Assembly (NCBI GenBank): GCA_964636965.1
Contig: CAZWST010000001.1
Span: 17,676-81,675 of the forward strand
Length of the DNA stretch: 64,000 nt
Direction of reading: 5' to 3'
From: CAG-582 sp964636965
GTDB lineage: Bacteria > Bacillota_I > Bacilli_A > RF39 > UBA660
Numbering within the stretch: position 1 is the stretch's first letter; the number at the start of each line of letters is the position of its first letter. A program made the translations under genes and the position numbers. The notes beneath the pieces were generated by a model. It saw only the letters and a program-made list of their open reading frames with translations, searched no databases and was not told where the DNA came from. This document shows, piece by piece, positions 1-8,078 of the stretch.

Positions 1-1
1 T

Positions 2-400
2 TTAGGTAATAAAGTTAATAAAGACTTGTTAATTGAGTATGCTTTAAGAAATATAGATTTCCTAACTTCTTTATCTGATGAGTTATATTCAGTAGTTAAT
101 AAAAGCATTATCTTAAAATTATTTTCTTATGGATATATTAATTTTACGGATATTTATTATTATTCTGGAAATGATTCTCTAATGAAGATTTTTATTTATT
201 CTTTATTGGATATGAAAGATTATTCTTATTTTCTATCACTTCTTAATGAAAAAAGTATAAGTATTGAAGTAATTCCTTATGTTGAGTCAGCAATATCTGA
301 ATATGAAGAAAATAATGAAACCAATAAAAAAATGATTGAAATAATTTTAAGAAGAATAAAAATTCTTGAAAATAACGTAAACAAAGAGTTAAACCATTAA
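2..400 (+). CDS. Hypothetical protein, 5' end cut by the window edge
   Basis: The frame is open from base 2, reads through a TTG at 26 without any convincing ribosome binding site, and stops at 398-400, so I take it as the 3' part of a longer gene and not as a gene starting at 26. The visible 132 residues are rich in Leu, Ile, Tyr, Glu and Lys and look mostly alpha-helical, ending in a lysine/asparagine-rich tail. No catalytic motif or membrane segment is visible. A rho-independent terminator overlaps its stop codon, so it is the last gene of its transcript. I do not recognise the family. Confidence 0.6.
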   Translation, partial: LGNKVNKDLLIEYALRNIDFLTSLSDELYSVVNKSIILKLFSYGYINFTDIYYYSGNDSLMKIFIYSLLDMKDYSYFLSLLNEKSISIEVIPYVESAISEYEENNETNKKMIEIILRRIKILENNVNKELNH

Positions 401-426
401 CAAAATGTTAATGGTTTTATTTTTTT
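391..426 (+). terminator. Rho-independent terminator
   Basis: An 11-bp stem (391-401 with 407-417), five-base loop and T-run to 426. The stop codon of the upstream gene lies in the 5' arm. Confidence 0.85.
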
Positions 427-466
427 ACACCTATAGTATATGATAAAATTATCATAGGTGACGATT

Positions 467-598
467 ATGGATGATAATGAAATTTCAGAAACATTTGATA
501 TATTAGAACAAATGGATGATCTTATTGCTTCCTTAGAAGACACTAAAGAAGAGGTAACACTTGATTTAAATGATGAGGAGGATAAGACTAATGAGTAG
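467..598 (+). CDS. Small acidic protein, 43 aa
   Basis: ATG at 467 lies 5 nt after an AGGTGA ribosome binding site (455-460). The protein is strongly acidic, about one third Asp and Glu, with the pattern of one amphipathic helix (FDILEQMDDLIASLEDTKEEV). It overlaps the next gene by 8 nt, and the next gene's GAGGAG binding site lies inside it, so the two are probably translationally coupled. The length, composition and overlap suggest a small partner of the following coiled-coil-rich protein. No family recognised. The good binding site and the overlap argue that it is real. Confidence 0.6.
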   Translation: MDDNEISETFDILEQMDDLIASLEDTKEEVTLDLNDEEDKTNE

Positions 599-2027
599 TA
601 TTGAATCTTATAAAGAATTAATCACGTCTATTAAGTCCATTGGTGTTGATAATGTATCTCCAAAAGATAAACAAGTATTGGTTGACCTTTTAAAAACTTT
701 AAAATATATTGGTGAATTTAGATTATTGAAACAATGTTATGATAAAGATAAAACAATAGATAGTCTAGTTCCTTTTATTGATAGTAAATTAATGGATTTA
801 AAATCTAAGTTGAATGCATTAGATGAAAAGCTTGTTGAAACTGGTGAGTTAAGTGAGTTTGAAAAAATAAAAAATAGAGCTCTTACAGTAACATATAATC
901 GATATGCTGAAATAAAAAAAGCAATTCAAACTCGTAATTTTGATCACTATGTAGATTTTATGAATAATAACTTAAATAGTGCAACACAGATTATCGCGAT
1001 ATGCTCTAGTGTACTTGATCAAGCTAATGTTGATTATGCCAAAAGTTTTATTATAAATGGCAATGATAAAACAGCCGTTGATTTAATATATGATTTAAAG
1101 AATATGCCCGCTTTAGCACATGATTTAACTGTTTATTTTAATAGAAGAAGACATTATACAGTTGATAATGCAGAAAAGGTTCGTGCTGATGAGCAATTCA
1201 TGGCATATTTAGATATAATAAAAAGTAATGAACAATTAGTTCGTGATTTTATGGAAGCTGTTCATATTATTGGAACTTCTGAAAATGATAAAGCAGTTGT
1301 AGTAAGAGAAAGATTATCTCACAATAAAACGAGATTAGCTGAGTTAAATAAGAGCTTCTTATCTTCTTTAAAAAATACTAAAGAAATTGCCTATTTAGAG
1401 TCAGAAGTAGAGAAAGATGAATTTGAGTTAAGAAAAATAGTTAGCGCTAAAGAAAAGTTTGGATTTATTTTATCAGAACTTGATAAGATTGGTTTGCGTC
1501 CTTTTGCTGATCAATTTGTATCTCCAACAGCTAATATAGATGATTCTATTGAGCAAAGAGTAGTTAATTTTGTTAAAACATCAATGAGAAAAGATAGATT
1601 TGATATAAGAAGTGTTAAAGCTAAAATAGAAGAAGAGATTAGATTATTAAATAGCCAAATAGTTCGTAAAGAAAGTATATTAGATGGATCTTTAAAAAAT
1701 ATAAGTTCTTATGGACAAGAATTAATAAAGAAATATCCTGAAGAAACTGAACATATCTTAGATGTAGTAAATGGTAATGTTCAAGGTGAAGTAACTCCTA
1801 TTTTTGCAGCTTATGCATTAAAAGCCTTAATGGATTCTAAATCACTTAAAGTTTCATCATTAAATGAAATAGTAAATGCTTATGATCAAAAAGGATTTAG
1901 TGCCTTAGTATCTAGTTATGAGGCAATAGTTCAAAATACGGCTGTGAATGTTAAAGAAGCTATTGGTGAAGTAACAAGTAGAGCTATTTTTGATACATCA
2001 TCTTTTGAGCAACTTAAAATTAAGTAA
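591..2027 (+). CDS. Hypothetical alpha-helical protein, 478 aa
   Basis: The start at 591 (MSSIESYKEL) is preferred over an in-frame ATG at 570 because GAGGAG at 575-580 is spaced 10 nt from it. The protein is soluble and almost entirely helical, with charged heptad-like stretches around residues 60-90, 235-290 and 340-370 suggesting coiled coils. There is no signal peptide, membrane segment or nucleotide-binding motif. It is the second gene of a two-gene unit with the 43-aa acidic protein and is followed by a terminator. The family is unknown to me. A structural or scaffold role is possible, but nothing in the sequence proves it. Confidence 0.6.
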   Translation: MSSIESYKELITSIKSIGVDNVSPKDKQVLVDLLKTLKYIGEFRLLKQCYDKDKTIDSLVPFIDSKLMDLKSKLNALDEKLVETGELSEFEKIKNRALTVTYNRYAEIKKAIQTRNFDHYVDFMNNNLNSATQIIAICSSVLDQANVDYAKSFIINGNDKTAVDLIYDLKNMPALAHDLTVYFNRRRHYTVDNAEKVRADEQFMAYLDIIKSNEQLVRDFMEAVHIIGTSENDKAVVVRERLSHNKTRLAELNKSFLSSLKNTKEIAYLESEVEKDEFELRKIVSAKEKFGFILSELDKIGLRPFADQFVSPTANIDDSIEQRVVNFVKTSMRKDRFDIRSVKAKIEEEIRLLNSQIVRKESILDGSLKNISSYGQELIKKYPEETEHILDVVNGNVQGEVTPIFAAYALKALMDSKSLKVSSLNEIVNAYDQKGFSALVSSYEAIVQNTAVNVKEAIGEVTSRAIFDTSSFEQLKIK

Positions 2028-2048
2028 GAAAAAAATCTTACTTTTTTT
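2022..2048 (+). terminator. Rho-independent terminator
   Basis: An 8-bp AAGTAAGA/TCTTACTT stem (2022-2029 with 2036-2043) runs into a T-tract. The stop codon of the upstream gene is in the stem. Confidence 0.8.
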
Positions 2049-2070
2049 ATTACCTTGATTAAGAATTTTG

Positions 2071-2079
2071 TGATATAAT
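2071..2079 (+). promoter_or_regulatory. Extended -10 promoter TGATATAAT
   Basis: TG-A-TATAAT lies 33 nt before the start of the alpha-CTD-like gene. The nearest -35-like TTGATT (2055-2060) is only 13 nt away, too close for a normal -35, so the extended -10 probably carries the promoter. Confidence 0.6.
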
Positions 2080-2112
2080 ATTATTGAAATTAATTTTGGG
2101 GATGGTGTAACT

Positions 2113-2337
2113 ATGCAGAAGAAAAATATATATATAGAAAAAAATATTGAAATACTTGATTTAGATAAGCCAATCGTAGATATACTTAAACAAAATGAAA
2201 TTTTAACTATTGAAAATCTATGGATATTAAATAGAAAAAAGTTAAAAGAACTTGGACTTAAAGATAATGAAATAAAGCAGATAACAATTAAATTACAATT
2301 GTTAGGACTTGACCTAAATAAAAGAGTGTATAATTAA
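2113..2337 (+). CDS. Free-standing RNA polymerase alpha-CTD-like helix-hairpin-helix protein, 74 aa
   Basis: Residues 13-67 follow the alpha-subunit C-terminal domain pattern: ILDLDKPIVDILKQNEI, then TIENLWILNRKKLKELGL (compare the alpha-CTD signature of a helix followed by 'T..EL......L....NLG'), then a final helix ending in LxxLGLDL. Only about 12 lysine-rich residues precede this domain, so there is no alpha N-terminal or assembly domain. The fold in known proteins binds UP-element DNA, activators or other nucleic acids. The gene has its own extended -10 promoter and terminator and is monocistronic. It could be a DNA-binding adaptor or a transcription modulator; the role is inference. Confidence 0.55.
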   Translation: MQKKNIYIEKNIEILDLDKPIVDILKQNEILTIENLWILNRKKLKELGLKDNEIKQITIKLQLLGLDLNKRVYN

Positions 2338-2347
2338 CTCTTTTTTT
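2320..2347 (+). terminator. Rho-independent terminator
   Basis: An AAAAGAGT/ACTCTTTT stem (2320-2327 with 2337-2344) followed by T residues. The stop codon lies at the foot of the 3' arm. Confidence 0.7.
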
Positions 2348-2368
2348 CTTTTATTGTAAATAAATTAA

Positions 2369-2377
2369 TGATATAAT
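2369..2377 (+). promoter_or_regulatory. Extended -10 promoter TGATATAAT
   Basis: TG-A-TATAAT lies 31 nt before the ATG at 2409, directly after the preceding terminator. Confidence 0.6.
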
Positions 2378-2408
2378 ATTCTTATAATAAGGTAATCTAG
2401 GTGATTAT

Positions 2409-4769
2409 ATGGAATTAAATAAATTTAGAAATAGTACTAAGGTTGAATTTAATGAGAATTTAATTGAATCTATTCTTGGGGATTTTATTAAGTCTAATCT
2501 TCCTTTTTACAATCAAAGAACTTCTTTAATGTCTTGTATAGAACTTGACCCTTTTGTTTCGGGAAAAGTAGATGCTTTAGAAAATGAAGAATTCATGAAT
2601 GAGATGATGCTTAATATGTGTTATGATCAGTGTCATGGTAAAGATGAATTTAATAAACTTGATAAGAATAATCAAGTAAAGATGGGTAGTATATTTTATA
2701 AGAGAATAAAGAAACAAATATTTGAGTGCGGTCAAGTAGTTTATGACATGTCTGGTGTTAATCAAGAAGATGATTATAAAGACATGGAACATGAATTTAT
2801 AATTAAAGTTAATGCAGGAGATTTTATTTATGCATTAAATAGCCTTTATAGACATTTACGTGCATGTGGTCTTGATAATATTAGAATAGTTACACCTTCT
2901 ACAAGATTTATTTGTGCAGGCTATAACGCTCCAATTAAGATTAGATGTAACTCAGAACATCTAGAAGAAACATTAAAGTTTTTAGATGAAATGGAAGATG
3001 AACTAATCAATATTGTTTTACCTGTTCATCCAATATATCATGTTTCCTATGCTTGGTATGGTTATGAACAAGTAAGAAGTGATGGGATTACTTCACCTTC
3101 GGTTTTAACAAATGCTATATATGATGCTATAAAAGATGTTGTGGAAGACTATATTAAAGATGACTACCTAATGTCTGATGGTACTTTATGTCGTGAATTT
3201 TATCAAGAATATAATAATAAACATGTAGCTTTGAGAGTATTACTTAATGAAATGTTAACTCAAGATTATGACTATACTTTAAATAGTATTGCTGCTGCAA
3301 CAGAAATTAAACTTAGTCGTTGGAATATAGATAAAAATGATTGTTTAAGATATGCAGAAGTTAATGAAAAGTTAAATGAATTATTTGGGGAAGTCTTAAG
3401 TGATGATGAATATCGTGAGTTAAAAGCTAAAGAAGCGCTTGAGGCTAAAAAAAACGAATTAAAAGAACAAATAGAGGATAATGATGTCATAAGAAGAATT
3501 TCTGATAATACGGGTATAGCCGCAGGAAATCAAGAAAGAGCCGATTTTGTTAATATGGATTACATGTCCATGCTAGGCGGAGCATTTAATAATGTTTTAA
3601 GTGGAGAAAATCCTCAAAGCATTTCTGATGGTCTAAAAATAATAGAAGATTACAAAGATTTGGAAAGACAAGAAAAAATTGGATTTGATCAAGATTTAAT
3701 TGGTGATGAACCTGTTAATAGTCAAAGTAATTTAGAGAGTGTATCAAGAGGAATAGATCTTGCAATAAAAGCTATAGAAGAAGCTGAACAAAGAGAAATG
3801 GAAGCAAACAATAGGTCTTTATCATCAGATTTAGACTTAATTGATATTTCTGGTGGAGCTACTCCTAAAGTTGATCAAAGTAAGGTTGTTAATATACCTG
3901 TTGGAGAATCAAGCAACCTAAATTCTTTTGCCTCTGGTAAAACTGAAGTTTTAACAGATGATATTGAAACGGTTAAAGGAATTCTTGCAAGTGAAAATAA
4001 AGGTGATTCTAAGGGTAAGCCTGAAAGAGTAAACCCAGATTCTTACTGTTTAGATTATATAACTGAAGACGGTGTTTTAATTCCAGATTTAAAAGATGTA
4101 TCTTATCGTGGCAATAACTTAGTTGAAGCTTTAAAAGATGGTGGAAATCAAACTTCACTTGATAATATTAAGGCAATAGCTAGTCATTTTGGATTAACTG
4201 ACTATGAGGGTACAAAAGAACAAAATAATATGTTACTTGATATCTTAAGACACTTAGATAACTATGAAATGGATGGTACCGTTAAAGGTACTGGAGTAAA
4301 AGCTTTTGCTTCAAATAATTCAAATAATCAAAGTCAAGTTTCAGAAGAGGTAAGTGAACCTCAAAATATTATAATTGAAGATGCTACTAAGAAAGATGAA
4401 GAAGAGGCTCCACAAGAACAAATTCAATTAACTGTAACTCCTTTAGATATTGAGTATAATGAAAAATTCAGAGATTCATATAAGTATAAGTATTCTCAAT
4501 ATGTTAAGGATACTAAAATACTTGATACCCCTGTTGCTGGTACAGATTATACTGTTTTAGATTACTTTATGCATTTTGATTTATATAGTTACTATAAATC
4601 TGATTCAGTATTTGTATTACATGAAGATGGTATAAAAGTAAATGGTTTTTATTTCACAATGAATTATTTAATTCCATACTTAACAAACTATGGACCTGAA
4701 GATTTAAATGTTATTATGTCTTACTTTGTTGAAGAAATATTACCTCCGGAAAAACAACCAAAGAGATAA
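2409..4769 (+). CDS. Large hypothetical protein, 786 aa
   Basis: The ATG at 2409 follows an AGGTGAT site. Three parts can be seen: an N-terminal region to about residue 330 rich in Cys, Tyr and Met with mixed alpha/beta character; a charged helical linker around 330-370 (ELKAKEALEAKKNELKEQ); and a low-complexity acidic and Ser/Asn-rich stretch from about 400 to 660, which then passes into a compact C-terminal domain at about 670-786 rich in Tyr and Phe. No signal peptide, transmembrane helix or known catalytic motif. The tripartite layout suggests two globular domains joined by a disordered tether. Family not recognised. A terminator follows immediately. Confidence 0.55.
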   Translation: MELNKFRNSTKVEFNENLIESILGDFIKSNLPFYNQRTSLMSCIELDPFVSGKVDALENEEFMNEMMLNMCYDQCHGKDEFNKLDKNNQVKMGSIFYKRIKKQIFECGQVVYDMSGVNQEDDYKDMEHEFIIKVNAGDFIYALNSLYRHLRACGLDNIRIVTPSTRFICAGYNAPIKIRCNSEHLEETLKFLDEMEDELINIVLPVHPIYHVSYAWYGYEQVRSDGITSPSVLTNAIYDAIKDVVEDYIKDDYLMSDGTLCREFYQEYNNKHVALRVLLNEMLTQDYDYTLNSIAAATEIKLSRWNIDKNDCLRYAEVNEKLNELFGEVLSDDEYRELKAKEALEAKKNELKEQIEDNDVIRRISDNTGIAAGNQERADFVNMDYMSMLGGAFNNVLSGENPQSISDGLKIIEDYKDLERQEKIGFDQDLIGDEPVNSQSNLESVSRGIDLAIKAIEEAEQREMEANNRSLSSDLDLIDISGGATPKVDQSKVVNIPVGESSNLNSFASGKTEVLTDDIETVKGILASENKGDSKGKPERVNPDSYCLDYITEDGVLIPDLKDVSYRGNNLVEALKDGGNQTSLDNIKAIASHFGLTDYEGTKEQNNMLLDILRHLDNYEMDGTVKGTGVKAFASNNSNNQSQVSEEVSEPQNIIIEDATKKDEEEAPQEQIQLTVTPLDIEYNEKFRDSYKYKYSQYVKDTKILDTPVAGTDYTVLDYFMHFDLYSYYKSDSVFVLHEDGIKVNGFYFTMNYLIPYLTNYGPEDLNVIMSYFVEEILPPEKQPKR

Positions 4770-4791
4770 AAGGATACTTGTATCCTTTTTA
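4768..4791 (+). terminator. Rho-independent terminator
   Basis: A 9-bp AAAAGGATA/TATCCTTTT stem (4768-4776 with 4781-4789), CTTG loop and short T-run. The stop codon is in the stem. Confidence 0.85.
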
Positions 4792-4794
4792 TTA

Positions 4795-4803
4795 TGTTAT
4801 AAT
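4795..4803 (+). promoter_or_regulatory. Extended -10 promoter TGTTATAAT, 16 nt from the start codon
   Basis: TG-T-TATAAT starts four bases after the preceding terminator. Exactly 16 nt separate it from the ATG at 4820, so the transcript should begin beside the AGGTGAT ribosome binding site. Confidence 0.65.
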
Positions 4804-4819
4804 TTTATCAGGTGATATT

Positions 4820-5479
4820 ATGAAGTATAAGACAATGGATGAATTATACAAAATATATGATAGAATGCAAAAAAGGTATGGAGATAAGAATTTAAATTCT
4901 ATTTATAATGGAGGATGTATAGATAATCCAGATATTTGTTTTGTTTTTATGAATCCAACTAGAAGGAATATTGCTGCTGATAAAAGTTGGACTGGCCCTA
5001 AACATCCTTGGATTGGAACAAAAAATATTTGGACTTTATTTCATGATCTTGATTTAATTGATGATGATATTTTTAAAGAGATTAGAAAGAGAAAAGGAAA
5101 TGAATGGAATCCGGAGTTTGCAAATTTGGTATATGACAATGTAAAAAAGCATAAATTTTTTATTACTAATTTAGGAAAATGTACACAAGTAGATGCAAGG
5201 GCGTTACCTGATAAAGTATTTTTGGAATATAAAAAATATCTAGAATACGAATTTAATATAATAAATCCTAAAGCAATAGTGTTATTTGGTAATCAAGTTA
5301 GTTCAATCATGTTAGATGAAAAGATTTCAGTATCTAATGTTAGAAAGAAAAAGTTTGTAAGAAATATTAATGGGCAAGATTTTAACTTTTATTCAGTTTA
5401 TTATCCAGTTGGTAATGGTTTTTTTAATGTAGATAAAGCAATTGAAGACATCAAGTGGATAATGAGTCAAGCAAAATAA
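4820..5479 (+). CDS. Uracil-DNA glycosylase superfamily-like protein
   Basis: The start at 4820 (MKYKTMDELY) is fixed by AGGTGAT upstream; the earlier in-frame ATG at 4778 lies inside the terminator. The UDG-superfamily order of motifs can be followed in divergent form: FVFMNPT (about 42-48, motif 1 position), FFITNLGKCTQVD (about 113-125, the strand-Asn-Lys-Cys region), AIVLFGNQV (about 148-156) and YYPVGNG (about 185-191, where classical enzymes have HPS). Family members remove uracil or other damaged bases from DNA. The classical GEAPG and HP residues are changed, so the substrate cannot be assumed. It is monocistronic. A second UDG-like gene lies at 8827. Confidence 0.5.
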   Translation: MKYKTMDELYKIYDRMQKRYGDKNLNSIYNGGCIDNPDICFVFMNPTRRNIAADKSWTGPKHPWIGTKNIWTLFHDLDLIDDDIFKEIRKRKGNEWNPEFANLVYDNVKKHKFFITNLGKCTQVDARALPDKVFLEYKKYLEYEFNIINPKAIVLFGNQVSSIMLDEKISVSNVRKKKFVRNINGQDFNFYSVYYPVGNGFFNVDKAIEDIKWIMSQAK

Positions 5480-5488
5480 CCAGATTTG

Positions 5489-5497
5489 TGGTATAAT
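5489..5497 (+). promoter_or_regulatory. Extended -10 promoter TGGTATAAT
   Basis: TG-G-TATAAT lies ten bases after the stop codon of the UDG-like gene and 30 nt before the ATG at 5528. Confidence 0.6.
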
Positions 5498-5527
5498 AGC
5501 ATCATTAATTTTTTAGGGGATGAAGAT

Positions 5528-6604
5528 ATGACTAATATTAATATAAAGTCTAAAGAAGATTTAGAACTTTTTAATCAAATATTAAATGACAATATAGCAA
5601 TGTTATTTGGTGATAATGATGTTGTTATAAAAAATCTATTTAAAGAAAAAGTAATGGAAAGATTAGAAAGCGTTGAGATACATGGCTGGGACTATAAAGA
5701 TAATGATATAAATGAATCGGTTCATGGTTTGACTAAGTTTTCGGATAATGGGTATACCAGTATAAAAATGTATGGATTAGATCACTTTGATGGAGATAAA
5801 AAGCATATTGATTTAATATATTCTCATGAATTATGGCATGCTTTAATGGTTATTTTTAATCATGTATATGGTTCATCTTTTAAAAGATCTGCCGATTTAG
5901 AAGGATATAAATATGATGTAAGCAATTATTCGGGATTCTTTAAATGTGATGATGATGGTTATGAACGAACTTCCGGGTATTATATGACGGATAATTTATG
6001 TCAGCTACTTGCGTTAGCTATTGTAAAAAAGAAGAATAATGATGACTTTATCATAGATGATTTATTTAAATATAGTATTGATGATGAATTACTTACATCT
6101 CCCGTAGATGATTTAATTACATTCTTTCAAATGTTTACTTCTGCATTTAGTTTAACTAGTGATGAGTGGATGTCTAAAAACTATCAGCTTCATAAGGGAA
6201 TACTGGAATCAACTGTTAATAAAACAAACATTTTACCTAATAATATTTTTATTACAGAAAGTATGAGAAATCCAATAGCTATCATGGATGAATTTAATAA
6301 ATATGTAACTCATACTTCATATTTAGCTTTATTATCTCAAATTGATCGTCTTTATGATAAATATCTAAGAGCTGGAGTACTTGATGCAAGAGGTTTTATG
6401 CAAGTAACTTCTATATTAAGTGAATTTGTAAATAAAAGATTATATGATTACGCGATGAAATCATTATTAAGTGAAGATGAGTACAAATCCTTAATTGATA
6501 ATTTCAATCAATTACGCAAGTCATTTATGAAAGAAATTAAGGTGTATAAAGTAACTAATGCCAAGAAAAAGTTCAAAAAAGCAGTAAAAAAGTTATTAAA
6601 GTAA
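5528..6604 (+). CDS. Putative metalloprotease-like protein with HELWH motif, 358 aa
   Basis: The start at 5528 (MTNINIKSKE) is preferred over an upstream ATG at 5486, which precedes the promoter's own -10 box. Around residues 97-105 the protein reads IYSHELWHALM, a textbook HExxH zinc-binding motif with hydrophobic flanks. Further on a glutamate (DLEGYKYD, about 125) might serve as a third ligand. The remainder is helical with a lysine-rich C-terminus (about 345-358). No signal peptide, so it is probably cytoplasmic. The next gene carries a related-looking HQYSH motif, suggesting that the two belong to one functional group. Peptidase activity is inferred from the motif alone. Confidence 0.45.
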   Translation: MTNINIKSKEDLELFNQILNDNIAMLFGDNDVVIKNLFKEKVMERLESVEIHGWDYKDNDINESVHGLTKFSDNGYTSIKMYGLDHFDGDKKHIDLIYSHELWHALMVIFNHVYGSSFKRSADLEGYKYDVSNYSGFFKCDDDGYERTSGYYMTDNLCQLLALAIVKKKNNDDFIIDDLFKYSIDDELLTSPVDDLITFFQMFTSAFSLTSDEWMSKNYQLHKGILESTVNKTNILPNNIFITESMRNPIAIMDEFNKYVTHTSYLALLSQIDRLYDKYLRAGVLDARGFMQVTSILSEFVNKRLYDYAMKSLLSEDEYKSLIDNFNQLRKSFMKEIKVYKVTNAKKKFKKAVKKLLK

Positions 6605-6634
6605 GAATAATATAAGATTTATTCTTATTTTTTT
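6602..6634 (+). terminator. Rho-independent terminator fused to the next promoter
   Basis: A 9-bp TAAGAATAA/TTATTCTTA stem (6602-6610 with 6619-6627) and a T-run. The last T of the run is the first base of the next gene's TGATATAAT box. Confidence 0.8.
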
Positions 6635-6642
6635 GATATAAT
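6634..6642 (+). promoter_or_regulatory. Extended -10 promoter TGATATAAT
   Basis: TG-A-TATAAT is fused to the upstream terminator T-run and lies 17 nt before the ATG at 6660. Confidence 0.65.
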
Positions 6643-6659
6643 TAAAATAGGTGAATTGT

Positions 6660-8036
6660 ATGGCAAGTATAAGTAATGATTATTTCACTATTCAGTGTAG
6701 GGAAGAATATAAACCATATCTTGATACTATTTTAGAGATGGTTTCTAAAAAAGGAGAAGAAGTTAGAAGATTTTTTACGTGTTCTGACTATCGACCTGTA
6801 AAGGTTACTTTATTTGATGATTTAGAAGATTTAAAAGATGAAGCAACAAAGACTAAGAAAAGATTTGAAGATTATGCTGAAGGGTCTTTTTCAAATAAAG
6901 GTATAGGTGTATATGTAAAAGATACATTAAATAATAACAATTTAATTTATGTTGTTAATAGAATTGTTCATCAATACAGCCATATAATATATGCATCAGT
7001 TTGTAAGGAAGAAGATGGTCATGCTTTATGGTTAGATGAAGGTATTGCACAAACATTATCTGGTGAAAGATCATCTTTACAAAATAGTAATGAAAAAAGT
7101 AAAAGTGCTTTTTTAAGTAGAATAGTATGTCGAAGAAAAGAAATACCTAAACTTGAATATTTAAATACTGAAGGTAATGGTAAATATTCAATTGAGTCAC
7201 CAAGATATTCTGGCTATTTACTATGTTATTTTATGGTAAATTATTTATTATCTTCTAAAGTCCCTGGTAATATACCAATTAAAGATGATTATCTATTATT
7301 GGATAAATCTATTAATATTTGTGAAAAACCTGCAGCAATAAAAAAATATGAAGAGAAAAATGTTCCATTAAGAAATAGATATAATTTTAATTTATTATTA
7401 ACTGATCCAGAGTATAGAAAAAAAGTAGAAGAAACTTTAGTAGTTAGAACTATTAATTATTTTGGTTCTAATTTAGGTGTTAAAATGTCTTCTGCTTCTT
7501 ATAGGCATGTTAAAACTCCTCAAGATATACTTGATTATATGTATACTAATTTTGCCTATGGATGGTATGATGAAAAAAATGAACTACATAAAAATCCATT
7601 TGATTTTGAAAAGCGATATCGTGTTTCTTCATTCAAAGAAATATTAAAAACTTCTTATGGAACTAAACTAGAATATGCTAAATTTATTCTAGTTACATTA
7701 AAAAGACTTGGTTTTCAAGCTTCGATATTATTTAATGAGAGCATTGATGAACTAGATCATGTTAAATTAGAACCAGCTGTTGTGTATTTAGGTAGAAATA
7801 ATCAGTTTTATCTTGTATGTGTTCCTTCTTCTAAATATGAGGGAATTCATAAATTTTCTTCATTTAAAGATTTGTTAAAAGGGTATATTTCTTCGATGGA
7901 AGAAGGAGATATACTTTATGAAAGTCTTGATATACCTGATGGTTTAACTTATCAAGAACTAGTTGATTATGTATCAACTTCAGATAAAATATATGAAGTT
8001 CCTAAAAATAATAATAATGATTTAAGTAAGTGCTAA
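6660..8036 (+). CDS. Peptidase-MA-like (HQxxH variant) plus transglutaminase-like protein, 458 aa
   Basis: ATG at 6660 follows AGGTGA. Residues about 100-135 read RIVHQYSHIIY then ALWLDEGIAQTLSG, the layout of gluzincin 'peptidase MA' domains (HExxH, then W-x-x-EG-x-A), but the catalytic Glu of HExxH is Gln here. The C-terminal half, about 280-420, has the helix-strand order of a transglutaminase-like domain (PQDILDYMYTNFAYG; SYGTKLEYAKFILVTLKRLG), yet the expected nucleophilic Cys position is Thr. Both catalytic sites therefore look altered, which suggests a binding or regulatory protein. No signal peptide. It has its own promoter and terminator. Confidence 0.5.
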   Translation: MASISNDYFTIQCREEYKPYLDTILEMVSKKGEEVRRFFTCSDYRPVKVTLFDDLEDLKDEATKTKKRFEDYAEGSFSNKGIGVYVKDTLNNNNLIYVVNRIVHQYSHIIYASVCKEEDGHALWLDEGIAQTLSGERSSLQNSNEKSKSAFLSRIVCRRKEIPKLEYLNTEGNGKYSIESPRYSGYLLCYFMVNYLLSSKVPGNIPIKDDYLLLDKSINICEKPAAIKKYEEKNVPLRNRYNFNLLLTDPEYRKKVEETLVVRTINYFGSNLGVKMSSASYRHVKTPQDILDYMYTNFAYGWYDEKNELHKNPFDFEKRYRVSSFKEILKTSYGTKLEYAKFILVTLKRLGFQASILFNESIDELDHVKLEPAVVYLGRNNQFYLVCVPSSKYEGIHKFSSFKDLLKGYISSMEEGDILYESLDIPDGLTYQELVDYVSTSDKIYEVPKNNNNDLSKC

Positions 8037-8052
8037 AAAAGCACTTATTTTT
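8027..8052 (+). terminator. Rho-independent terminator
   Basis: A 7-bp TAAGTGC/GCACTTA stem (8027-8033 with 8041-8047), with the stop codon in the loop and T5 following. Confidence 0.85.
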
Positions 8053-8053
8053 A

Positions 8054-8062
8054 TGGTATAAT
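8054..8062 (+). promoter_or_regulatory. Extended -10 promoter TGGTATAAT of the four-gene glycosylase/PurZ-like operon
   Basis: TG-G-TATAAT lies 16 nt before the ATG at 8079, directly after the preceding terminator. No other promoter or terminator is visible until 11528. Confidence 0.65.
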
Positions 8063-8078
8063 TTTATTAGGTGATAGT

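Noticed and set aside
2577..2792. Minus-strand frame within the 786-aa gene
   Set aside because: His/Ile/Leu-rich product typical of the antisense of AT-rich coding DNA, without a ribosome site.
4778..4819. Longer start for the first UDG-like protein
   Set aside because: It would begin inside the terminator and cover the promoter and ribosome site.
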